Below, piece by piece: positions 1 through 8,400 of a stretch of DNA of 64,000 nt. Origin of the DNA: Chitinophagaceae bacterium. GTDB lineage: Bacteria; Bacteroidota; Bacteroidia; Chitinophagales; Chitinophagaceae. Numbering within the stretch: the stretch's first letter is position 1; the number at the start of each line of letters is the position of its first letter. The notes under the pieces were generated by a model. The model saw only the letters and a list, made by a program, of their open reading frames with translations, ran no database searches and was not told the DNA's origin. Position numbers and translations under genes: made by a program. The stretch covers positions 62,001-126,000 of the forward strand of contig JAMLHK010000011.1 of assembly GCA_023957155.1 (NCBI GenBank). Direction: 5' to 3'.

Positions 1-833
1 TCGGCTTGATATTACCTTCCTTGTCCAATACCTTTTTTGCATCCATAGTAAGCGGTGTTGAGGACGTTGCATATCAAAAAAAATACACCTTACTGCTTGG
101 ACAATCAAGAGATGACCAGGAAAGAGAAAAAAGGATCGTAGAAACAATGAAAGATCATCGCGTGGATGGGATGCTCATATCTATCTCAAAAAACACCACC
201 GGTTACGAACATTTTAAATTACTGGAAAAAAACAACATACCCGTAGTGTTTATTGACAGGATACCTGAAATGAAAAACATTCATTTTATTGCCTGTAAGC
301 TAGAAAATGGTATGATAGAAGCAGTAAGTTTTTTAGTTAAAAAGGGACATAAGATAATTGGATTGATTAACGGGCCTGAAAATTTTTCCGCCAGTAAGGA
401 ACGTTATAGCGCTTACCTAAAGGCACTAAGGAAAAATAAAATAAAGCCCTGTAAAAAATTAATTACCTGTTCAGATCTTACAATTGACGGGAATGTGGCA
501 GCTTCAAAAAAACTCCTGGCACTCGCCAGACGGCCAACTGCAATAATCACTTTTAACGACTATGTGGCCCTGGATGCCATAGACTATTGCAAACGGCAAA
601 AGATAAAAATAGATACGGATATAAGCTTTGTAAGCTTTGCCAATGAGGCTATCTGTAATTATATGGATCACCCTCCAATAGCGTCTGTAGAGCAGTTTCC
701 CTATCAGCAGGGGCAAAAAGCCACCGAAATGCTGATAGAGATCATTGAAAAAGCAAAAACGGAAAACGAAAATAGAAAGACGTTCAACAATTTATTACTG
801 CAATCCCAGCTCGTTATTCGCGGAACCCATTAA
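1..833 (+). CDS. LacI/GalR-family transcriptional regulator, 3' part (5' end outside window)
   Basis: The reading frame is already open at the window edge, and the first visible residues (GLILPSLSNTFF) match the start of the LacI-family effector-binding domain, just after the missing DNA-binding helix-turn-helix and hinge. The TTG at position 6 is therefore not a real start. The visible ~275 residues form a periplasmic-binding-protein-like sensor domain with the usual landmarks: VDGMLIS, IPVVFIDR, GHKIIGLINGP, AIITFNDYVALDAI and a C-terminal ASVEQFPYQQG segment. Family members repress or activate sugar-use operons. Its target cannot be told because the upstream genes are missing. Confidence 0.9.
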   Translation, partial: GLILPSLSNTFFASIVSGVEDVAYQKKYTLLLGQSRDDQEREKRIVETMKDHRVDGMLISISKNTTGYEHFKLLEKNNIPVVFIDRIPEMKNIHFIACKLENGMIEAVSFLVKKGHKIIGLINGPENFSASKERYSAYLKALRKNKIKPCKKLITCSDLTIDGNVAASKKLLALARRPTAIITFNDYVALDAIDYCKRQKIKIDTDISFVSFANEAICNYMDHPPIASVEQFPYQQGQKATEMLIEIIEKAKTENENRKTFNNLLLQSQLVIRGTH

Positions 834-1178
834 ATATCGTTTCAAAAAGAGATACAGCCGGTTGTGCTAAAGCTGACAATACTATCCCCGTTAGAAATAC
901 CACAATAAGATATCTACTCGAAATAGTAAATTGGTATAATGACATTGATTCCGGAACATACAGGGAAAAATAGAATTTGAAAACTCTAATTAATTAATTC
1001 AAGTTGTTAGTTAATCAGTGAGTTTATTCAAGGTAAAAGCGAGCATAAACATCACCAGTTTAATCAGAAACCCTTTAAAGGTGACTGCACGTATCTTTCT
1101 AATGAACAGACAACATGAAATTACTTTATGAAGCTTTTTCCATTTTCGAAATTTACTAACCCCAAATGTGTGTTTAAG
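834..1178. other. Intergenic region, no gene recognised
   Basis: About 345 bases between the LacI-type gene and the barrel gene. A short open stretch ending near 976 (…WYNDIDSGTYREK, then stop) has no start codon and matches no family I recognise; it could be a worn gene end. No clear terminator is visible. Confidence 0.4.
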
Positions 1179-1949
1179 ATGAAGAAATTTGTTTTACTGT
1201 TCTCTCTTTTTATTACCTGTATAATTTCTATACTCCATGCTCAAACAAACAACGCTACTAAAAAATTCAGATTGGGTCTGAAAACAGGACTTAGCCTTTC
1301 CTCTTTCACAAAAGATGTTGGTGTTTTCGCTCCGTGGACACCTGGCGTTCCTGCGAGTGGCTATTCCAATTACAAAAAGTATTTTCGAATATCTTCTCTC
1401 CTGGGTGCTACGGTTGAATACCCCGTAACCCCTTCTTTTGTCGTGGGAGCAGAGTTACTGTACGCGGGTAGGGGTGCGGCTTATCGTGAGCCCAATCACT
1501 CTGTTGTTACTATTACCGACCAGGGCACAAGAAAAACATACAATTATTACAAGTTTAAAATTGATTATCTCGAAGTGCCTCTTTCTGCCAAGTGGGATTT
1601 ATCAGCAAATTCTAATGGCATAACAAGTTTTTCTCTTTATGGAGGACTTGCCCCTGCTTTCGTTCTCAGTCAATCAACCTCCTATCATTCCTATTCAACC
1701 AGTTCGGCGTCACCTATAGCCGATCCTACTGTTCGGAATGGTGAACTGAAGTATGTCCGTCCCTTTAACCTAAGTACCGTTGCCGGTTTTCAAATAGCTG
1801 GCAAGAGAAAAGGCAGTTTTTTTGTTGATGGGCGCTTTAGCCACACCTTACTTCCGGTTTTCAAATATGCAACGACTGACGAGGGTTATAATCTCAACAC
1901 AGCAATGTGGACTGCCACTCTTGGATTGGGTATTTATCTCAAAACATAA
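1179..1949 (+). CDS. Outer-membrane beta-barrel protein (PorT/OMP_b-brl_2-like)
   Basis: A predicted outer-membrane porin-like barrel of 256 residues. I chose the ATG at 1179 over the upstream in-frame ATG at 1128, because the later one begins directly with a signal peptide (MKKFVLLFSLFITC…, cleavage probably after ILHAQ). The mature part shows alternating amphipathic strands, for example FRLGLKTGLSLSSF, YPVTPSFVVGAELLYAG and FFVDGRFSHTL. It ends in a strand (LGLGIYLKT) typical of small Bacteroidota barrels. No ligand or partner is evident. It stands alone between intergenic regions. Assignment to the general barrel class is firm; specific function is unknown. Confidence 0.75.
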   Translation: MKKFVLLFSLFITCIISILHAQTNNATKKFRLGLKTGLSLSSFTKDVGVFAPWTPGVPASGYSNYKKYFRISSLLGATVEYPVTPSFVVGAELLYAGRGAAYREPNHSVVTITDQGTRKTYNYYKFKIDYLEVPLSAKWDLSANSNGITSFSLYGGLAPAFVLSQSTSYHSYSTSSASPIADPTVRNGELKYVRPFNLSTVAGFQIAGKRKGSFFVDGRFSHTLLPVFKYATTDEGYNLNTAMWTATLGLGIYLKT

Positions 1950-1999
1950 AGAGTCCGGGGCAAAGTGGCACTTATTCCTCAATCCTATATTTGTACTAT

Positions 2000-2134
2000 C
2001 GGCGGGCGTCTGAACCCGACAATTTAAAATATTGAGGCAGTCTCAATCGTTTTTCGGTAGGTGGTAGACACCCACCGATAGAGAAATTTAAGATATCGGG
2101 GCGATTGTTTTTAGGTAGGTGACAGACATCCACC
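2000..2134. repeat. Three tandem REP-like palindromic units
   Basis: Three imperfect copies of a ~60-base unit. Unit 2 (2055-2077) folds as CGGTAGGTG, loop GTAGA, CACCCACCG. Unit 3 (2114-2134) folds as GGTAGGTG, loop ACAGA, CATCCACC. Unit 1 (2000-2020) is a diverged version, CGGCGGGCG/ACCCGAC. The spacers are also alike (AATTTAARATAT … ATCGTTTTT). A fourth, perfect palindrome of the same style lies at 15595-15617. They resemble extragenic REP elements. Confidence 0.65.
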
Positions 2135-2166
2135 GATAGAAAAAATTTGTATAAAAAAACCAATTA

Positions 2167-2448
2167 TTGGTATTTTCATACAAACTCCGTGACCATGGCA
2201 AAAATACTTCAATTCTTCTAGGTGATTCTTTTGACAATTTCATCAACCGTCAAATTCAAAGCGGGCGTTTTTCATCCGCCAGCGAGGTAGTGAGGGCTGC
2301 TTTACGGCTTTTTGAGCAGGAAGAAAATCAAAAAAGGGAACTTATTAAAGAGCTTAAAAAGGGAGAAAAATCGGGGTTTGTTCCAACATTTGATCGAAAA
2401 GAGTCTGTTAAAAATCCTCGCGACAAACATGTAACTAATGGGGTATAA
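2167..2448 (+). CDS. parD: ParD-like type II antitoxin (CC2985 family), start region frameshifted
   Basis: The protein carries the ParD ribbon-helix-helix core (NTSILLGDSFDNFINRQI, then SGRFSSASEVVRAALRLFEQ) and an acidic toxin-wrapping tail (KKGEKSGFVPTFDRKES). The expected start MAKNTSILLGD is broken. At 2194 the DNA reads ATGGC followed by five A's and TACT, where six A's would restore the frame. As written, translation from that ATG stops after eight codons (MAKILQFF). The antitoxin could only be made from the weak TTG at 2167, which adds an odd leader, or by slippage on the A run. It overlaps the toxin gene by 11 bases. Probably a decaying module, unless the missing A is a sequencing error. 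Confidence 0.7.
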   Translation: MVFSYKLRDHGKNTSILLGDSFDNFINRQIQSGRFSSASEVVRAALRLFEQEENQKRELIKELKKGEKSGFVPTFDRKESVKNPRDKHVTNGV

Positions 2449-2677
2449 AATTAGTGCCAAGGTATCGGAGGACATTGAAAATACCTGGCTTTATATTTTT
2501 GAGAACTGGTCATTGGAACAGGCTGACAGGTATATTAATCTAATTCCTGACAAAATTGAATATTTAGCGGAAAACCCTTATTCAGGAAAGGATCCTATCC
2601 ATATCCGAAAAAATTACCGCTCCCGGAGAAGATCAAGTGAGCACATCGCAATACCCTCCTTTTTACAGCCTATTTGA
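2438..2677 (+). CDS. parE: ParE-like toxin, C-terminus altered or truncated
   Basis: RelE/ParE-superfamily toxin, coupled to the antitoxin gene by an 11-base overlap. The first ~60 residues are typical (YKISAKVSEDIENTWLYIFE, WSLEQADRYINLI, ENPYSGKD, HIRKNYRS). After that the family would continue with a beta-sheet ending in VRVLHQMMD-like sequence. Here the frame runs into unrelated SRRRSSEHIAIPSFLQPI and stops at 79 residues, against about 96-100 normally. The core that carries toxicity in this family is therefore incomplete. With the frameshifted antitoxin this points to a dying toxin-antitoxin pair. ParE members poison DNA gyrase; activity here is doubtful. Confidence 0.7.
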   Translation: MGYKISAKVSEDIENTWLYIFENWSLEQADRYINLIPDKIEYLAENPYSGKDPIHIRKNYRSRRRSSEHIAIPSFLQPI

Positions 2678-3207
2678 TATTATCCAAAAACAGCTTATCT
2701 TGAAGGTGCTTTTTCAATCCTTCCATCTTTTGACTGCCTGCCTGGTCGTGTGTGTAGAACTGTCTGCCCGTATGATCCGGGGAGCCTGCCACTGCCCGAA
2801 CCCGTATTAAAAAAATGTTAGTGGCTTTTTTGACGCACAGGGTTGAGCTGTGTAATGTCTTTGCACATGCGGATTATTCTACAGGCAACTGTAAATATAG
2901 CATGGGGCTGAGCGTGCGAAGCTGTGGGAGCTATTTACAAGTGCTTATAAGCGTTTATAAACGGATAGAAAAAGGAATAGTGTATAAAAATGCGTAACAC
3001 TAAAATGCCTGTTTGCAATAGCTTATGATTTTTACAACTTTGTGTAGCAACATAAATACAAGCGTTAGCGGTCATTGTAAACCGATACTCTGCAAATATT
3101 GAACGATAAAAAAAGAATGCAACAAAAACAATTACCGATTTCAACTTTAAAAAAATTAATAGCTAATATCTCATAAAGTAAATACAGTCATTTAAAAAAT
3201 CAAAACA
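2678..3207. other. Intergenic region with a left cassette-boundary motif
   Basis: 530 bases without a convincing gene. An open stretch at 2815-2997 looks random. A GCGTAAC (near 2992) and a CGTTAGCGG (3063-3071) bracket about 80 bases. The second matches the GTTAGC motif seen at 11415-11422 and is the likely left edge of the cassette-like unit carrying the SRPBCC gene. Confidence 0.45.
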
Positions 3208-3636
3208 ATGGAAACACAATTCAAAATACAATACAAAACAACAATCAATGCACCATTTGATAAAGTTTGGGAAGCATTGACAAAACCCGAAATTTTAAAA
3301 CAATATTTTTTCGGGACAGGCTTAGTAACCGATTGGAAAGTCGGAAACCCGATTGTTTTTCAAGGCCAGTGGGAAGGACAAAAATACTTAGACAAAGGCG
3401 AAGTGTTGGAATACGAACACAACAAGCGACTTGCCTACTCTTACCTAAGCAATTGGAGTAACAAAGAAGATAAGCCTGAAAATTATTTATGGGGTTGTTA
3501 CGAAGTTAAGCAAGACGGGACACAAACCGAACTGATAATTCATCAAAGCAACTACGATGAAGAACGGGCAAAACATTCCGAAGGAAACTGGGCTTCGTTG
3601 GTTGACGAGATGAAAAAAATTGTAGAGAAAAAATAA
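3208..3636 (+). CDS. SRPBCC (AHSA1/START-like) domain protein
   Basis: A 142-residue single-domain protein of the AHSA1 branch of the SRPBCC superfamily, which folds round a hydrophobic ligand pocket. Visible hallmarks are the N-terminal strand IQYKTTINAPFDKVWEALT, the helix-turn PEILKQYFFG, the strand GQWEGQKYLDKGEVLEYEH and the C-terminal helix NWASLVDEMKKIVEKK. Ligand unknown; relatives are stress- or co-chaperone-like. The gene lies alone in a unit bounded by CGTTAGCGG upstream and AACAACGAACCG overlapping its stop. Its A-rich codon use resembles the other island genes and differs from the core genes after 16 kb. Confidence 0.85.
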   Translation: METQFKIQYKTTINAPFDKVWEALTKPEILKQYFFGTGLVTDWKVGNPIVFQGQWEGQKYLDKGEVLEYEHNKRLAYSYLSNWSNKEDKPENYLWGCYEVKQDGTQTELIIHQSNYDEERAKHSEGNWASLVDEMKKIVEKK

Positions 3637-3646
3637 CAACGAACCG
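3635..3646 (+). repeat. Cassette-end tag AACAACGAACCG, copy 1
   Basis: First of three identical 12-mers, each at or within about a dozen bases after a stop codon (also 4077-4088 and 12042-12053). Here it overlaps the SRPBCC stop. It resembles the R'' half of an attC-type recombination site. Confidence 0.55.
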
Positions 3647-3672
3647 ACCGGCCTTAAAAATAACATAAAAAT

Positions 3673-4065
3673 ATAGACACACAATTCAAACCAACAGGAT
3701 ACAATTCAGTTTCACCTTACTTGATTATCAATGGTGCTCAAAAGTTAATTGACTTACTGAAAGTAATTTTTAACGCAAAAGAACTTAGACGCTACGATAT
3801 GCCAGACTGAACGATAATGCACGTAGAAATACAAATTGACGATACCGTTTTAATGCTTGGTGACACATCAGACGAATTTCCGCCGATTCCTTTGGTCATA
3901 CACGTTTACGTTCCCAATGTTGATGAAACATTTGAAAAGGCAATTAAAGCAGGTTGCGAGATAATTGGACATCCAAAACAACGTAAAGGCGACCCGGACA
4001 GACGAGCAACATTTAAAGATTTTGCAGGAAATATGTGGTCAGTAGGAACACAATTAAATAAGTAA
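3673..4065 (+). pseudogene. VOC/glyoxalase-like (PhnB-type) protein, inactivated
   Basis: Translation of one continuous frame gives a complete small VOC-superfamily protein of about 131 codons: TQFKPTGYNSVSPYLIINGA, then AKELRRYDMPD, stop, TIMHVEIQIDDTVLML, then IPLVIHVYVPNVDETFEKAI and FKDFAGNMWSVGT. Two lesions are visible. The TGA at 3808-3810 sits where family members have Gly (MPDGTIMH), a one-base change from GGA. The expected start is ATA (3673-3675) instead of ATG, and no alternative start is close. The part after the stop is open from an ATG at 3817 but would lack the first half of the fold. A dead gene within the cassette island. Confidence 0.8.
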
Positions 4066-4076
4066 ATATCGATAAA

Positions 4077-4088
4077 AACAACGAACCG
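4077..4088 (+). repeat. Cassette-end tag AACAACGAACCG, copy 2
   Basis: Second copy, starting 12 bases after the VOC stop and followed by CTAAAATCG. A complementary-looking ATTAAGC follows about 30 bases later, so the whole site is short and degenerate compared with the one at 11291-11424. Confidence 0.5.
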
Positions 4089-4167
4089 CTAAAATCGTAT
4101 TGGCAACCGTGCAACCATTAAGCTGATAGGACAAAAACAAACAAGACAACAATAAAAAATTAACGAC

Positions 4168-5433
4168 ATGAACGAAATCATTTGCCCAAACTGTAATAAA
4201 GCCTTTAAAGTAGACGAAGCTGGTTTTGCTGACATACTTAAACAGGTTCGTGACCACCAATTTGAAGAAGAGATATTAAACCGACTTTCACTTGCAGAGA
4301 AAGAAAAAGAAAGTGCAGTCAAGTTAGCCGAAGCAAACGTGAGAAATTCTTTACAAGAACAACTTGCCAAAAAAGACAAGGAATTGACTGAACTCAAAGC
4401 CCAAAAGGACGCTGAACTTTCCCAAAAGTTATCGCAAAAAGAAACAGAGTTGTTGCAAATCAAAGCAAAACTTGAAAACGCAGAAGTAGCGAAGAAATTA
4501 GCGGTTACAGAAGCAACTCAAAAGATTGAAAAGGAACGTGACGAGTTGGCTAATGTTGTAAAAGGAAAAGACACCGAAAGACAGTTGCTTGAAAAATCAT
4601 TAAACGAAAAGTATCTGTCTGAACTAAAAGAGAAAGATGCAATCATAAAACACAAGGATGAAGAAATTGCTTTGAGAAAAGATATGAAGTTGAAACTGTC
4701 AACAAAAATGATTGGTGAAACACTTGAACAGCACTGTGAAACGGAGTTTAACAAACTTCGTGCAACAGCTTTTCAAAGAGCATATTTTGAAAAAGACAAC
4801 GACACAAAATCAGGAAGTAAAGGCGATTTTATTTATAGGGAAACAGACGAGGCAGGAAATGAAATTATTTCCATAATGTTTGAAATGAAAAATGAAGGAG
4901 ACGAAACAGCAACAAAAAAACGAAACGAAGATTTCCTTAAAGAACTGGACAAAGACCGCACAGAGAAAAAATGCGAATACGCTGTGCTTGTTTCTCTTTT
5001 AGAAGCAGAAAGCGAGTATTACAATTCAGGGATTGTAGATGTATCACACAAATACAACAAAATGTATGTTGTCCGTCCGCAGTTTTTCATTCCAATAATT
5101 ACACTTCTTCGCAACGCAGCTATGAACTCCCTGCAATACAAAGCAGAACTTGCATTAGTGAAAAATCAAAATATAGACATTACCAATTTTGAAGAAAAAA
5201 TAAACACATTTAAAGATGGGTTTGCAAGAAATTACGATTTAGCAAGCCGTAAATTCAAAACAGCTATCGAAGAAATTGACAAAACCATTGACCACTTACA
5301 AAAAACTAAAGACGCATTACTTTCATCTGACAACAATCTTCGTCTTGCAAATCAAAAGGCGGAAGATTTAACCATCAAGAAATTAACTCACGGCAACCCT
5401 ACTATGAAAGCAAAATTTGACGAACTGAAATAA
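4168..5433 (+). CDS. DUF2130 coiled-coil protein with PD-(D/E)XK-like core
   Basis: 421 residues in three parts. Residues 1-25 hold a small zinc-ribbon-like start ([15 protein letters not shown]). Residues ~30-175 are a long Lys/Glu-rich coiled coil. From ~180 comes the DUF2130 domain, containing GDFIYR (Asp220), a strand, and FEMKNE (Glu239-x-Lys241). That D…ExK spacing is what PD-(D/E)XK nucleases such as RmuC relatives show, so nuclease activity is a reasonable inference but unproven. The next gene, the giant helicase, starts 14 bases after its stop, so the two form an operon. The unit lies between cassette-type boundaries at 4077 and 11291, which points to joint transfer. Confidence 0.8.
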   Translation: MNEIICPNCNKAFKVDEAGFADILKQVRDHQFEEEILNRLSLAEKEKESAVKLAEANVRNSLQEQLAKKDKELTELKAQKDAELSQKLSQKETELLQIKAKLENAEVAKKLAVTEATQKIEKERDELANVVKGKDTERQLLEKSLNEKYLSELKEKDAIIKHKDEEIALRKDMKLKLSTKMIGETLEQHCETEFNKLRATAFQRAYFEKDNDTKSGSKGDFIYRETDEAGNEIISIMFEMKNEGDETATKKRNEDFLKELDKDRTEKKCEYAVLVSLLEAESEYYNSGIVDVSHKYNKMYVVRPQFFIPIITLLRNAAMNSLQYKAELALVKNQNIDITNFEEKINTFKDGFARNYDLASRKFKTAIEEIDKTIDHLQKTKDALLSSDNNLRLANQKAEDLTIKKLTHGNPTMKAKFDELK

Positions 5434-5446
5434 ATCACAATAACTC

Positions 5447-8400
5447 ATGCATGAATATTCTTCTCTTTTATTACATAAGCAGACACTGCCTTTTTTAAAC
5501 ATCTCGCTTCATCTGAACGATATTAAACCTGTTCAGTCATTGAGCATTGAAAACACATCTGAAAACAACTCTGCCCAACTTAGTATAAAGATAACTGCTG
5601 ACCTTCCTTGTATTGAGCCGTTTGATTGCAACGTTCCGTTTGTTCCTGCAAAAAATCAAGTAAAAATCCCGTTGGAGAATTTGAAAATAAATCGTGATTT
5701 TTTAAACAAATTATCCGAAACTGAAAAGACAGATTTTACCATTGAGGTTATTGAAAATGATGCGGTAATTATTAAAGAAACAATTGCTATAAATGTTCAT
5801 CCATTAGAACATTTCGGAGGGTTTCAAATTTTGCCTGAATTAATTGCAGCATACATTACACCTAATCATCCTTACATCTATCACATCAAAAGAAAAGCAG
5901 TTGACATATTAAAAAAGCAAGGACTAAGAACTGCTTTTGAAGGTTATCAGAGCAGCGACTCTGAACGAGTATTGCAAATAATGTCTGCAATTTATTCCGC
6001 CATACAAGGCGAGGAAATTGTTTACAGTTCGTTAGCACCTGGATACGAGGAAATAGGGCAACGTTTGCGGTTATTGAACACCATTCAGCAAGAAAAATTT
6101 GGCAACTGTATTGATATAAGTTTATTGTTTGCTGCTTGCTTAGAAGCGGTTGACCTCAATCCAATATTAATCATTGTTCGTGGCCATGCTTTTGTTGCTT
6201 GTTGGCTGCAAGACGACAAATTCTCTGAGATTATAAATGACGATAAAACTGCCATCACTAAACGACTTTCCAAAGGTATTCGTGAAATGGCTGCCGTTGA
6301 AGCAACAAGCGTTTGCAAGGGCAATAACATAAAGTTCAGTGATGCACTGAATGCAGGTGAGGCCCAGTTGGTTCAGAAAGAAGATTTTTTGCTTTCGGTA
6401 GATATAAAAAGAGCAAGAACACTCCGAATACGCCCATTGTCATTGCTTACAAACGCCACAGGAACGCAGTTAGATGAAGAAGCAATAAAACAGACCGAAA
6501 CGGCTGTAATGGAAAACCGTTTTGAAATTGGCACTATTTACCAAGACGAACTACTACAAGGCAAGCAACCAAAAACAAAGCAAAAAATATGGGAAAGGAA
6601 GTTGTTAGACTTATCGCTTCGCAACAACTTACTCAATCTGCACATCACTCGCAATATGCTACAGTTGGTTGATATTGACATCAGCCATTTGGAAGACACT
6701 TTGTCGGAAGGGAAAAGCTTTTCAATAATGCCCAATCCAAATGCAGAGGTTTTGCGAAAGTATAATTTGTTTGCTCAACCACTTCATAATTCATCACCAT
6801 TATTCCAATTAGCAAATGATGAATTAAAGCACAATCGCTTACTCACTCATTACCATCAGCAGGATTTAGATAACATTCTCGTTTACATCCACAAAAATGC
6901 AAAGCAAGCCATTGAAGAAAATGGTTCAAGCACTTTGTATTTAGCCGTAGGATTGCTTAAATGGTTTGATAGAAAAACTCCTGAACAAGCAAGATATTCG
7001 CCTGTATTACTATTACCAGTTGAAATAAGTCGCAGATCTGTAAATAGCAAGTTCACTCTGAAAAGCCGTGAAGAAGAAACGATGATAAACATCACATTGA
7101 TAGAATTTCTTCGTCAGGAATATGAATTAAATCTGGGAGCGTTAGAACAATTACCAACTGATGAAAAAGGCGTTGATGTAGCAAAAGTGATGGGCTTGCT
7201 ACGACAAGCTATAAAACAGTTAAGAGGATGGGATGTGTTGGAACAACTGGTGTTGGGTAATTTTTCTTTCAGCAAATTAATTCTATGGAAAGACATTGTT
7301 GTTCATCAGGAGGAGTTACTGAAAAGTGATATGGTGCGGAGTTTGGTTGATGGCAAATTATCATTCAATGAAAATCACGAACCGCATTTTGCGAATGATT
7401 TTGACAATGTTCAATCACAGTCTGTCGTGCTTCCAATACCAACCGATGTTTCACAAATGGAGGCGGTGCTTACTGCACAGCAAGGGCGTAGTTTTGTTTT
7501 ACATGGTCCTCCCGGAACAGGAAAATCGCAAACCATCACCAACATTATTGCAGATGCCTTGTATCGTGGAAAACGAGTATTGTTTGTAGCGGCAAAAAAA
7601 GCTGCATTAGATGTTGTTCAAAGGAGATTGGAGCAAATAGGGCTGGCACCGTTTTCATTGGAACTACATTCCAATAAATCTAAAAAATCGGATGTATTGG
7701 CACAACTGGCAAAATCAATTGAAACAGCAAAACTTGCACGAACAGCCGATTTTCAACAAGAAGCCCAACGCTTAGATGCTGCAAAAAAAGTAATCAGCGA
7801 TTATGTAAACATATTGCATCAAAAGCAACAAGTTGGTTGGAGTTTACATGACAGTATAACTGCTTTGGAAAATTATTACGATAAAAAATTCGCAAAGAAT
7901 TTTATTTCTGAAACTGTTCTGCAACAACTGAACGGAACACTTTGGCAACAATGGACAGATTGGCTTCCGCAATTTCAATCCATAACAAGTTTAATTGTTC
8001 ATCCAACCGAAAACCCTCATACCGCTTTGAATTTGTTGCAGTATTCACCTTCGGTAAATGATGAAATTGCTATTCAAAGTCAAAAACTTTTAAACCTTTT
8101 GCCTGATGTTGAAAGTAAATCTCAATCATTGGTAAAGGGAATATCCTTCCCCTTCTCAATTCAAACTAAATCGGAATGGGAGCAATTTGTTCAAGTCGCA
8201 ATTGCATTTCAAAAACTTCCCGACATTCCTTTAGAACTTATTCGGTATTTATCTGATAAACAAAACTACAGTGTTTACGAAGAATGGAGCAAAGCATTTA
8301 ATGAATACCAAACTGTTTTAGGCGGCATCCTAAAAGAATACAACCGAAATGTGCTGAGCACAGATGTTGCAGCGACTGAAGTGCAATGGAAACAAGCCCA

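Noticed and set aside
834-976. Open stretch ending WYNDIDSGTYREK
   Set aside because: No start codon and no family match; listed only as a possible gene relic.
2815-2997. 60-codon plus-strand open frame
   Set aside because: No family resemblance, low complexity, in a gap with boundary repeats.
4089-4463. Ser/Phe-rich minus-strand open frame
   Set aside because: Antisense shadow of the Lys/Glu-rich coiled coil of the DUF2130 gene.
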